DNA from: Microcaldota archaeon | GTDB taxonomy: Archaea > Micrarchaeota > Micrarchaeia > Micrarchaeales > Micrarchaeaceae | DNA length: 6,790 bases | Assembly (NCBI GenBank): GCA_021836925.1 | Contig: JAKBHG010000036.1 | Location: forward strand, 1-6,790 | Direction: 5' to 3' | Position numbers and translations under genes: made by a program | Part shown: piece by piece, positions 1 to 6,368 of the stretch | Position numbering within the stretch: position 1 is the stretch's first letter | Layout of the letters: every line of letters starts with the position of its first letter | Notes under the pieces: generated by a model | Told to the model about the DNA's origin: nothing | Databases searched by the model: none | The model's input: the letters and a program-made list of their open reading frames with translations, nothing else

Positions 1-1412
1 CCGAGCTTGCTCTTCATTGTCCCGGACTCGCCGTGCTGCACCAGAAGCTCGTCCGATATTATGATCTGGGCGTCGACTCCGGTGCCCACGACCGCTATCA
101 TTCCCGCCACAGCGGCAAGGTCTATGCCCCCCACTATTCCGAGGATCGATGCTATTATGAAGAGCTCGCCCAGGGTGGTGAGTATGATCGGGCCGATGAG
201 GAAGAGCCTCTTGTACCTTATGACTATGACGGTGGTGACAGCGAGCACTGCAACCAGCGCAGCAACGGCGCTTATCAGCTCTGCGTGTTTTCCCAGCGTC
301 GGCGGTATCGTGGTCGGCGCTCCGACTATCACGGGAATAGGCAGGGCGCCTCCCCTGAGTATGCTTGATATCTGCTTCACCTGGTTCTGGGAGTAATTGA
401 GCCTTGCGCTCGCCGAGGTCATGTTGGGAGGGGAGGATCCCGTCACTTCATACTGCTGGCTCGGTATCCCCTGGGTTATTCCAGGCGAGAGCGTGGGCCC
501 GTACAGCAGGCCTATCGCAGGCCATATCTCAAGTTCCGCCGTGGTCCCTATCCCGGACGCGGATGCCTGGGGGAAGAGCACCGGGGTCATGTTTGCGTTG
601 TTCTTCATGACCAGGGTGTAGTTAAGCGCACTTAGATCAGAGACTATGAACCCGGGGGTGTTCTTAGCCAGGATCACCTGGCCGTATCTCCTGCCATTGA
701 CCTTGAAGTATTGGTAGAGCGTCGTGTTCCAGTTAGAGGCATTCGAACTGAGTATCTGCACAGGTATCGACCTGTTTCCGAGCGCCGTGGCCCTCTCAAG
801 AAGCACCTGGTACGACTGCGGAGTGAGCCCGTACTGAGGGCTCGATATTATCGAGTCATTCAGCAGCACTATTGCGTTCGACGGCCGGTCAAGGAAGAAG
901 TATATCTGCTGGTTGGCCTGGCCGAGGACGACGTTGGCGAAGCGCGTTGCGGCAGCAGGAGATACCTCGAAGTTGACCTGCCATCCCACCGAGTTGGCGC
1001 TTATTGTAAGCGGGGCCGCGCCCACCGTGTCGGTTATTATGCCGGTCCCGTTCACAGCTTCCCTTCCGTTGACTATCCCCTGGAACTGCCCCTGGCTCTC
1101 TATTATCTTGATGGTGCTCTGTATCGTGCTCTGCGATGCGTTTGCGAGCTGGACCACGATCTGGGAGTCGCCCTGGCCGTACACGTTAGGATTGCTCAGG
1201 CCGAACGTTGAGATCCTCTGCGAGATTATGCTCGTCATCAGGCTCATGTTCTGTGCATCGGCGGGGTGCTGGAGCGAGATCGGTATCTGGATCCCCCCAG
1301 CAAAGTCTATGCCGAGGTGTATGCCGTAGATGAGGTCGAGGATCGCGAAGACCGCGACAAGGGCTATGAATGCGAGTATCCTCCTGTCCTTTACGTAATT
1401 GACTATACCCAT
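1..1412 (-). CDS. secD: Protein translocase subunit SecD (3' end beyond window)
   Basis: SecD pairs with SecF in the cell membrane and uses the ion gradient to help exported proteins leave the SecYEG channel. The frame is open for 470 codons from the ATG at 1412 and runs off the left edge without a stop. Visible parts are TM1 (about residues 11-31), the conserved N-terminal block GIDFAGGIQI (34-43), a long extracytoplasmic P1 region (about 44-350), the SecD signature LRGGALPIPVIVG (352-364) followed by PPTLG, then TM2 (about 376-398), TM3 (403-428) and TM4 (431-450) ending in GVDAQIIISDE, which matches the charged TM4 motif of the family. The last two helices must lie outside the window. The start is set by the TGATG overlap with secF and a GGTG Shine-Dalgarno 7 nt upstream. 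P1 has about eleven N-X-S/T sequons and few charged residues. Identification as SecD is firm. Confidence 0.95.
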   Translation of the reverse strand, partial: MGIVNYVKDRRILAFIALVAVFAILDLIYGIHLGIDFAGGIQIPISLQHPADAQNMSLMTSIISQRISTFGLSNPNVYGQGDSQIVVQLANASQSTIQSTIKIIESQGQFQGIVNGREAVNGTGIITDTVGAAPLTISANSVGWQVNFEVSPAAATRFANVVLGQANQQIYFFLDRPSNAIVLLNDSIISSPQYGLTPQSYQVLLERATALGNRSIPVQILSSNASNWNTTLYQYFKVNGRRYGQVILAKNTPGFIVSDLSALNYTLVMKNNANMTPVLFPQASASGIGTTAELEIWPAIGLLYGPTLSPGITQGIPSQQYEVTGSSPPNMTSASARLNYSQNQVKQISSILRGGALPIPVIVGAPTTIPPTLGKHAELISAVAALVAVLAVTTVIVIRYKRLFLIGPIILTTLGELFIIASILGIVGGIDLAAVAGMIAVVGTGVDAQIIISDELLVQHGESGTMKSKL

Positions 1413-1423
1413 CAGCCGACACC
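1410..1423 (-). promoter_or_regulatory. secF-secD translational coupling junction (SD plus TGATG)
   Basis: The secF stop and secD start share one base in TGATG (1414 to 1410). A GGTG Shine-Dalgarno core (1423 to 1420) lies inside the last codons of secF, 7 nt before the secD ATG. This is the usual arrangement for re-initiation by ribosomes finishing secF and would keep the two subunits in step. There is no room for a separate secD promoter in this gap. Confidence 0.75.
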
Positions 1424-2569
1424 CTTGTTCTTGCTCTTAGTGTAAAGCAGCACCATCGATGCGTTGCCGAGCCACGTAGTGGCGAGGTCGCCGATGAGCC
1501 CGAAGAGGACCACGCCGGAGATCTCGTAGTAGGTCGGGACGTAGGCGATGAGCGAGACTATGAAGAGCACAGCGAACGACGCTATTGCTGCCCCGGTCAT
1601 GGTGAGCCCCGTCTTCATCGAGGAGAAGGCGCGCTCCTCTGGCGTGCCCTCGTGCCTCTTGAGTATCCTTATCGAGGTGAGCACGTCCGTGTCTATCGAG
1701 TAGCCTATCAGCATGAGGAGACCCCCTATGCTTGCGATACCGAGCGGGATTCCTATGGCCCCCATTGCCCCCAGCGCTATTACTATGTCGTTAGCTGCGC
1801 CGAATACCACAGCGACTGAAGGTATGACCGACCTGAAGATGAAGAAGACGATTATGGAGACCAGGATGAACGCGACTATGATTATCTGGAATAGTGATGA
1901 TAGGAAGGTCCTGCTCTCCTGCACTGTTATCTGCTGGTACGAGGGTGTTCCTGTGAAAGGCACTATGTCCCGGAGCCCGGATATGACGTTCTGCTGGTAC
2001 GCCAGGCTGGCATTGCTGTACGCGCTCTGCGCCGCCGCAGCCATCGATGCAGGATCTGCAGGGTTGTACGAAGGCCCGCTTATGAACGGGGAGAGCTGCG
2101 ACAGCTCTGCCGAGACTGACCTGTTCATGTTGCCGAGCGAGGAGTTAAGGCCGGCAGTGGCTGTCGACAGGGAGGTAAGCCAGGTCCTGTTGTTCGGAGA
2201 CGCCTGAAGCTGTATCCTCGCATTGGTGGCGTTTGCGAGATACTGGTTGTAGTCCGATTGGTTCGAGTAGAACTGGAGCAGGTAGTCGTAGGCATTTGAT
2301 ATGCTCTGGTTGGCAGCGATGGTTATCGTAACGCTGCCGGAACTGACTGAGACCGTTGGGGTAGGCACATGCAGCCTGCTTACTATTGCGCCAGAGATCT
2401 GCTGCGGCGTCATCGTTGTGTTGCTCTGCAGGGTTATTGTCGCCCCTCCACTGAGGGAGGAGTCCAGGACTATGTGTGTTGAGAAGTAGAGGCCTATGGC
2501 CAGGAGTACCAGCGGTACGGCGATGAAAAACCTCAGGTTCTTGTGGGTGTATATGTTCGGTATAGCCAT
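1412..2569 (-). CDS. secF: Protein translocase subunit SecF (extended P1 domain)
   Basis: SecF is the membrane partner of SecD in Sec-dependent export. The 385-residue protein has TM1 (about 14-30), the N-terminal block LDSSLSGGATITL (35-47), a large extracytoplasmic domain (about 34-220), then five more helices (about 225-246, 249-270, 273-291, 321-344, 350-376). Family marks are GYSIDTDVLTSIRILKR (289-305), which carries the conserved TM4 aspartates, and the C-terminal run GLIGDLATTWLGNASMVLL (357-375). Many archaeal SecF proteins are near 280-300 residues. The excess here is an Asn/Ser/Ala/Gln-rich helical insertion at roughly 85-205. Residues 34-220 contain no lysine and only about 13 charged residues, with eight N-X-S/T sequons. 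The ATG at 2569 has no strong Shine-Dalgarno, and no better start lies nearby. secD follows with a one-base overlap. Identification is firm; the role of the insertion is unknown. Confidence 0.95.
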   Translation of the reverse strand: MAIPNIYTHKNLRFFIAVPLVLLAIGLYFSTHIVLDSSLSGGATITLQSNTTMTPQQISGAIVSRLHVPTPTVSVSSGSVTITIAANQSISNAYDYLLQFYSNQSDYNQYLANATNARIQLQASPNNRTWLTSLSTATAGLNSSLGNMNRSVSAELSQLSPFISGPSYNPADPASMAAAAQSAYSNASLAYQQNVISGLRDIVPFTGTPSYQQITVQESRTFLSSLFQIIIVAFILVSIIVFFIFRSVIPSVAVVFGAANDIVIALGAMGAIGIPLGIASIGGLLMLIGYSIDTDVLTSIRILKRHEGTPEERAFSSMKTGLTMTGAAIASFAVLFIVSLIAYVPTYYEISGVVLFGLIGDLATTWLGNASMVLLYTKSKNKGVG

Positions 2570-2638
2570 TCAGATCAGCTGCGGTTGCCAGGATTGCAGA
2601 AGACAAAAACTAGACTTTGTTCCGCAATTAGATTACGG

Positions 2639-2666
2639 ATTATATTGCCATGAATAAGGATTTAAA
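2639..2666 (-). promoter_or_regulatory. Candidate secF promoter boxes
   Basis: Two A/T-rich boxes lie upstream of secF in the 135-bp gap after the tRNA. TTTAAA at 2661-2666 and TATAAT (minus strand, 2644 to 2639) would place initiation near 2636 and 2614 by the usual spacing of about 27 nt from box centre. Either gives a 5' leader of about 45-65 nt. Nothing TATA-like sits at the distance needed for a leaderless secF. The choice between the boxes cannot be made from sequence alone, and co-transcription from the tRNA is also possible. Confidence 0.35.
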
Positions 2667-2704
2667 GGTAAGCATTGTCCTGTTCTGAGATGGCATTTGG
2701 TGAT

Positions 2705-2790
2705 TGCAGGGGGAGAGATTTGAACTCTCGCATCCACAAAGGAAACAAGCCCTGAACCTGCCGCGTTTGACCAGGCTCCGCCACCCCTGC
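2705..2790 (-). tRNA. tRNA-Leu (anticodon CAG)
   Basis: The 86-nt gene folds as a type II tRNA. The acceptor stem GCAGGGG/CCCCTGC is fully paired, with discriminator A as expected for leucine. The D stem is GCG/CGC with a GG-containing loop. The anticodon stem GCAGG/CTTGT encloses the loop TTCAGGG with anticodon CAG (2754-2752), which reads CUG. The long variable arm has stem TCC/GGA and loop TTTGT. The T stem GAGAG/CTCTC carries the loop TTCAAAT. No CCA is encoded and no intron is present. Two of the five anticodon-stem pairs are G-U. It lies on the same strand between the kinase gene and secF. Confidence 0.96.
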
Positions 2791-2830
2791 AGTAAGCATT
2801 TAGGATTATGGAATATTCTCTGTGAGAAGA

Positions 2831-2838
2831 AATATAAA
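2831..2838 (-). promoter_or_regulatory. TATA box for tRNA-Leu
   Basis: TTTATATT on the minus strand (2838 to 2831) is a good archaeal TATA box. Its centre predicts transcription start near 2808, giving a leader of about 17 nt before the mature tRNA end at 2790 for RNase P to remove. It lies just beyond the stop codon of the upstream kinase gene, so the tRNA need not depend on read-through. Confidence 0.6.
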
Positions 2839-2853
2839 GTCGTAAGCCGCTGC

Positions 2854-3407
2854 TTATTCCCGCAGGGCCCTCTTTACGGCCTCAAACTCCTGCTCAACGG
2901 TCATGTTGTCCGTGTTCAGGATCAGGTGGTAGTGACCCTTATCCCTGTAATCGCCCATCTCCGGGAACCATGCCTTTCCGTTCGCGACCTCATCCTCCTC
3001 CCTTCTGGATAGGAGCGCCCTGAGCTCCTCCTCGCTTAGGGGCTTATACTCTGGCCTTTCCTCGCCCGTGAAACTCTTACATCAAGGCTCGCATCGACGA
3101 AGACGATGAGGACATTCTGCCTGTCATAGCCCAGGGGATAGCGACTTTCCATTATCACGCCACCGGCATTTGTTATGTCCCACGCCCTCTTGTTCATCTC
3201 GAGGTTCTCCCCATAGGAGGTCTTGCTCCAGTACTCCTCGAACGATTCGGTTACCTTGCCTTCGGCGCTGAGCTTCGCATACTTCTCCCTCCAAAGGCCC
3301 CCGACAGACTGCCTCTGCCATCCAAACTCAGCCTCTATCATGCCTGCAAGGGTGGACTTGCCGGAAACGGGTTTTCCCGAGAGCACTATGCTCTTATACT
3401 TTACCAT
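2854..3407 (-). CDS. P-loop NMP (cytidylate-like) kinase, interrupted by a frameshift
   Basis: This is probably a nucleoside monophosphate kinase of the archaeal cytidylate-kinase-like group, transferring phosphate from ATP to a (d)CMP-like substrate in the cytoplasm; the substrate is inferred. The first frame starts at the ATG at 3407 and shows a Walker A loop GKPVSGKST (residues 11-19), then SVGGLWRE and FEEYW (NMP-binding side), VIMESRYPLGY and the strand IVFVDASLDVR (101-111). It then reads a foreign tail to TAA at 3036-3038. The -1 frame takes up the missing C-terminus at once: TGEERPEYKPLSEEE, then SRREEDE, GHYHLILNTDNMTVEQEF and ALRE to TAA at 2854-2856. The restored protein would be about 184 residues, normal for the family. 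The switch must fall between an upstream TGA in the second frame (near 3083) and the TAA at 3036. It is either a real mutation or a one-base sequence error. An adenylate- or dephospho-CoA-kinase-like role is possible. Confidence 0.8.
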
Positions 3408-3419
3408 GTCAATTATATT

Positions 3420-3427
3420 GCAATTGC
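3420..3427. repeat. GCAATTGC palindrome in the divergent promoter
   Basis: A perfect 8-bp palindrome lies between the shared TATA-like box and the kinase start. Bound protein here would overlap the kinase core promoter, so an operator is conceivable. It is short, and chance occurrence in this A/T-rich gap is quite possible. Confidence 0.25.
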
Positions 3428-3430
3428 GGC

Positions 3431-3438
3431 TTTTAAAG
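3431..3438. promoter_or_regulatory. Bidirectional TATA-like box, kinase and GTPase genes
   Basis: TTTTAAAG on the plus strand reads CTTTAAAA on the minus strand. On the minus strand its centre is about 27 bp from the kinase ATG at 3407, the spacing expected for a leaderless transcript. On the plus strand the same box predicts a start near 3462, about 15 nt before the GTPase ATG. The 69-bp gap has no Shine-Dalgarno for either gene. Confidence 0.55.
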
Positions 3439-3448
3439 TTTGCCTTGA

Positions 3449-3454
3449 TTTTAA
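3449..3454 (+). promoter_or_regulatory. Second TATA-like box, GTPase gene
   Basis: TTTTAA lies about 27 bp before the cluster of start codons at 3477 and 3480. If used, it would give a leaderless GTPase mRNA, which would explain why no Shine-Dalgarno is seen there. It is a weaker match than the box at 3431-3438. Confidence 0.35.
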
Positions 3455-3476
3455 CGGATGAGAAGCTGCAGCATGA

Positions 3477-4655
3477 ATGATGCTTATGCTGGTAGGAGTA
3501 GTCGGCGCGCCGAACAAGGGTAAGAGCACGATATTTTCCGCTCTCACCATGGTTGAGGCAGAGATTGCCGATTATCCCTTCACGACTATAAAGCCGAATA
3601 TCGGCGTGGCATATGCCACTAAGGAGTGCGTGCACAAGGAGCTCGGAGTTGCGTGCAGGCCGCGCAACTCGCTCTGCACTGAAGGCGTCAGGAGAATACC
3701 AGTGAATATTGTCGATGTTGCAGGCCTGGTTCCAGGGGCGCACCTTGGAAAGGGGATGGGAAACCAGTTCCTCAACGACCTGGTAAGCGCCGATGCGCTG
3801 ATACAGGTGGTCGACATCAGCGGAGAGACAGATGTCGAGGGAAAGCCAGGCACCGGATGCGATCCGTCACTCGAAGTCTCAATGATAAAGGACGAGATTG
3901 CCGAGTGGCTCGCGGACATAATAACGAAGCACCTCCCTTCGCTGTCCAAGAGGCCCGACGGTGCGAAGGCGCTGCACGAGCTCCTCTCAGGATTCAAGGC
4001 AACGATCAAACAGGTAGAGAAGGCCGCAAGCTCTGCATCACTGACCCTATCTAGCATAGGATGGAACAAGGACTCCGCAAAGAGATTTGCGGTGTCACTG
4101 CTTGCTGCGAACAAGCCGGTCCTGGTAGCCGCAAACAAACTGGACAAGAGCGGCGATGAGAAGCTATTGGGACTCAAGAAGAAACTGGGTGAGAGCGTAG
4201 TCGTAGGATGCTCTGGTGCGATCGAACTCGCGCTCAGGAGGGCATCGAAGAGCGGCGCGATAGATTATATCCCTGGATCGTCGACCTTCTCGATAAAGGG
4301 AGGGGTCACCGCGGAGCAGGAGAAGGCCCTGAGGTACATGCTTAAGTACGTCGAATCGAGGAATGGCACAGGGGTGCAGGAGATTCTTAACAAGGCATAC
4401 TTTGAGGTTCTCGATAACATCGTAGTATATCCCGTTGAGGACGAGAACAGGTACACCGACCACTTTGGAAACGTTCTTCCGGATGCGATACTGATGAAGA
4501 GAGGTGCAACAGCACTGGATCTTGCAGAGAGAATACACACCGATATCGCGAAGAGGATGCTGTATGCGGTCGATGCAAGGAAGAAGGTCAGACTCTCTAA
4601 GGATTATAAATTAAATGATAATGATATAATAAAGATAGTCACCTCTGGCAGGTGA
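3477..4655 (+). CDS. OBG-family GTPase with TGS domain (MJ1332/PH0525-like)
   Basis: This 392-residue cytoplasmic GTPase belongs to the archaeal branch of the Obg/DRG/YchF superfamily, whose members are linked to ribosomes or translation; the exact role is not established. The G domain is complete: G1 GAPNKGKST (10-18), G2 YPFTTI (33-38), G3 DVAG (80-83) within DVAGLVPGAHLGKGMGNQF, G4 NKLD (220-223) and a G5-like CSGA (245-248). NKLD predicts GTP rather than the ATP preference of true YchF. A helical insertion covers about 130-205. The TGS domain fills about 318-390 and starts at VYPVEDENRYTD, with FGNVLPDAILMKRG and the closing NDNDIIKIV. ATG codons at 3477, 3480 and 3486 are all in frame; the last would match the N-terminus of PH0525-type proteins best. 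The K14 in G1 replaces the commoner valine. The stop overlaps the Shine-Dalgarno of the next gene, so the two are probably co-transcribed. Confidence 0.93.
   Translation: MMLMLVGVVGAPNKGKSTIFSALTMVEAEIADYPFTTIKPNIGVAYATKECVHKELGVACRPRNSLCTEGVRRIPVNIVDVAGLVPGAHLGKGMGNQFLNDLVSADALIQVVDISGETDVEGKPGTGCDPSLEVSMIKDEIAEWLADIITKHLPSLSKRPDGAKALHELLSGFKATIKQVEKAASSASLTLSSIGWNKDSAKRFAVSLLAANKPVLVAANKLDKSGDEKLLGLKKKLGESVVVGCSGAIELALRRASKSGAIDYIPGSSTFSIKGGVTAEQEKALRYMLKYVESRNGTGVQEILNKAYFEVLDNIVVYPVEDENRYTDHFGNVLPDAILMKRGATALDLAERIHTDIAKRMLYAVDARKKVRLSKDYKLNDNDIIKIVTSGR
4639..4655 (+). promoter_or_regulatory. Hairpin burying the carbamoyltransferase Shine-Dalgarno
   Basis: TCACCT (4639-4644), loop CTGGC and AGGTGA (4650-4655) form a perfect 6-bp hairpin. 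Its 3' arm is the Shine-Dalgarno GGTGA for the carbamoyltransferase, 9 nt before the ATG at 4665, and also contains the TGA stop of the GTPase gene. The 5' arm mimics the anti-Shine-Dalgarno of 16S rRNA. Ribosomes ending the GTPase would open the stem, so it would couple translation of the two genes. A perfect 10-bp palindrome AGAGATCTCT (4655-4664) follows and reaches the start codon. The structure is seen; the function is inferred. Confidence 0.55.
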
Positions 4656-4664
4656 GAGATCTCT

Positions 4665-6368
4665 ATGTATGTTCTAGGTTTATGGGACGGCCACGACTCA
4701 GGGGCGGCACTGGTTGAGGATGACAAGATCATCTTCGCTGCGAACGAGGAGAGGTACACCAAGAGGAAGCTTGAGGTGAAGTTCCCCTACAACTCGATAA
4801 ACGAGGCGCTGAAGTTCGCGGAGCTGAAGCCCACTGACATAGAGGTTGTCTCTTTCCCTACGACGGAGTTAACGAAGACGATGTCAAGGGTCTTCCCGTG
4901 GCAGAAGGAGCGCTACTACATGTTCAGGAGGAGGAAGATACCGAAGCCGAGATTCGAGAACCTGATGCACTATACAAAGTATGCGATGACCTCGATAGGC
5001 CCGTTTCCCCCGTGCGGGTTCGTAAGCAAGGCCGCGGTTGGGACGGAGCTCAGGAGGATGGGCTTCTCGAACTTCAAGCTCTACGCGGTTGACCACCACA
5101 CCGCCCACGCAGCAACCGCAGCGTTCACATCAGGGATGAAGAGGTCGCTTGTGGTTACACTGGACGGCCTCGGCGACGGGCTCAGCGGATCGGTGAGCAC
5201 GTTCAAGAAGGGCGAGCTCTCCAGGGAAGTCAGCATAAGCGCAAGAAACTCGCTGGGAATATTCTTCGAGCAGGTTACCAACCTTGTGGGAATGCGAGAG
5301 CTCGAGGACGAGGGGAAGGTCATGGCGATGGCCGACTACTCATTCCCGTTCCCGTTCGAGCAGAACAGGATGAAGGACTTCTTCACGGTTGAAGGCACGG
5401 AGATAACCGCGAGGTACGGGCCGATAGCCCAGTACAGGGCGCTCCAGAGCCTTGCATGGCAGATGCCGCGCGAGCAGTTCGCCTACATGGCGCAGCAGCT
5501 TCTGGAGAGAACGATGTCGGACTTCTTCGGCAACGTGATCGGCGAGTACGGCATCGGATCGGTGGCCATGGCGGGAGGCATAATGTCGAACGTCAAGGCG
5601 AACATGGCCGTCAGGGAGCTGCCGCAGCTCAAGGAGTGGTACATCTTCCCGCACATGGGCGACGGAGGCATCGCTCTCGGAGCAGCCATGTGCACCAACT
5701 ATGAACTGAACGGCGTCTCGTCCTACAAGTTTGATGACTCTTACCTTGGAAATTCCTACGACAACGACTATGTAAAGGGCGTGCTGCGGAAGGAGAAGGG
5801 AATAAAGTTCTATGAGGATCGCGATCCTGGCGGCCACGCCGCAGAGCTCCTTGAGAAGGGAGAGTACGTCTTCTGGTTCCAGGGGCGCATGGAATACGGA
5901 CCTCGTGCCCTGGGGGACAGGAGCATAGTCGCAAGAGCGGATTCAGAGGATGTAAAGAACAGGCTGAACATACACGTCAAGCAGAGGGAGTGGTACCAGC
6001 CTTTTGCGCCGGCCATGCTGGAGGAGGAAGCCGACAGGCTCCTCTATGTGAAGAAGGGATACAGCCCGTTCATGACCATGGCCTACCGCGTGCGTGAGAA
6101 GCACGCGGACCACATGAAGTCGGTCATGCACATCGACATGACTGCGCGCCCACAGACCGTAGGCTCTACAAACAAACCCTACAGAAGACTGATAGAGGGC
6201 GTTCGGAAGTCGAACGGATACGGGGTCGTGCTCAACACGAGCTTCAACATACACGGGCAGCCCATCGTGACAAGCCCAGAGGATGCGCTGATGACGATGA
6301 AGAAGACAAGGACAAGGGAGATGTTCATAGGCGAGTATCTCGTCGTTAACAACAAGGGTATTAGATGA
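4665..6368 (+). CDS. O-carbamoyltransferase, NodU/CmcH/TobZ family
   Basis: Enzymes of this family move a carbamoyl group from carbamoyl phosphate, through a carbamoyl-adenylate made with ATP, to a hydroxyl of a sugar or natural product. The 567-residue protein has both domains. The N-terminal Kae1-like domain (about 1-355) shows LWDGHDSGAALVEDDKI (6-22), NEERYTKRK (27-35), the metal-site block DHHTAHAATAAF (143-154, HxxxH at 144/148), VVTLDGLGDG (163-172), DEGKVMAMA (215-223), AGGIMSNVKANMAV (303-316) and HMGDGGIALGAA (330-341). The C-terminal domain (about 360-567) shows WFQGRMEYGPRALGDRSI (404-421), REWYQPFAPAML (441-452) and NTSFNIHGQPIVTSPEDAL (524-542). All expected motifs are intact, so it should be active. 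The acceptor is unknown, but the overlapping downstream glycosyltransferase points to a glycan or lipid-linked sugar. The start follows GGTGA by 9 nt. Confidence 0.94.
   Translation: MYVLGLWDGHDSGAALVEDDKIIFAANEERYTKRKLEVKFPYNSINEALKFAELKPTDIEVVSFPTTELTKTMSRVFPWQKERYYMFRRRKIPKPRFENLMHYTKYAMTSIGPFPPCGFVSKAAVGTELRRMGFSNFKLYAVDHHTAHAATAAFTSGMKRSLVVTLDGLGDGLSGSVSTFKKGELSREVSISARNSLGIFFEQVTNLVGMRELEDEGKVMAMADYSFPFPFEQNRMKDFFTVEGTEITARYGPIAQYRALQSLAWQMPREQFAYMAQQLLERTMSDFFGNVIGEYGIGSVAMAGGIMSNVKANMAVRELPQLKEWYIFPHMGDGGIALGAAMCTNYELNGVSSYKFDDSYLGNSYDNDYVKGVLRKEKGIKFYEDRDPGGHAAELLEKGEYVFWFQGRMEYGPRALGDRSIVARADSEDVKNRLNIHVKQREWYQPFAPAMLEEEADRLLYVKKGYSPFMTMAYRVREKHADHMKSVMHIDMTARPQTVGSTNKPYRRLIEGVRKSNGYGVVLNTSFNIHGQPIVTSPEDALMTMKKTRTREMFIGEYLVVNNKGIR

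Noticed and set aside
7..1329. Long plus-strand reading frames (7-396, 711-1211, 913-1329) over the left end
   Set aside because: They run antisense to secD, whose minus-strand frame is open throughout with clear SecD motifs. Their products show no recognisable family features.
1713..2207. Plus-strand reading frame of 164 codons
   Set aside because: It is antisense to the conserved helices of SecF and has no recognisable domain or start signal.
2816..2828. Small inverted repeat TTCTC-TGT-GAGAA as a terminator for the kinase gene
   Set aside because: The stem is only 5 bp with a 3-nt loop and no adjoining T-run on the minus strand. It lies inside the tRNA promoter, where chance A/T-rich repeats are likely.
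2704..3012. Plus-strand reading frame crossing the tRNA
   Set aside because: It begins inside the tRNA-Leu and then runs antisense to the C-terminal part of the kinase gene. The overlap makes a real protein unlikely.
3036..3083. Programmed -1 ribosomal frameshift site in the kinase gene
   Set aside because: No good slippery heptamer with re-pairing in both frames, and no obvious downstream stem, was seen in the permitted window. A mutation or sequence error is simpler.
3408..3743. N-terminal extension of the kinase frame up to 3743
   Set aside because: The extension is antisense to the start of the GTPase and crosses the promoter region. The Walker A loop follows naturally from the ATG at 3407, which also has a well-placed TATA box.
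4665..6368. Carbamoyltransferase frame as Kae1/TsaD or HypF
   Set aside because: It shares the Kae1-like fold, but the C-terminal GRMEYGPRALGDRS, WYQPFAP and NTSFN motifs are those of the NodU/CmcH/TobZ family. No acylphosphatase or YrdC domain is present.
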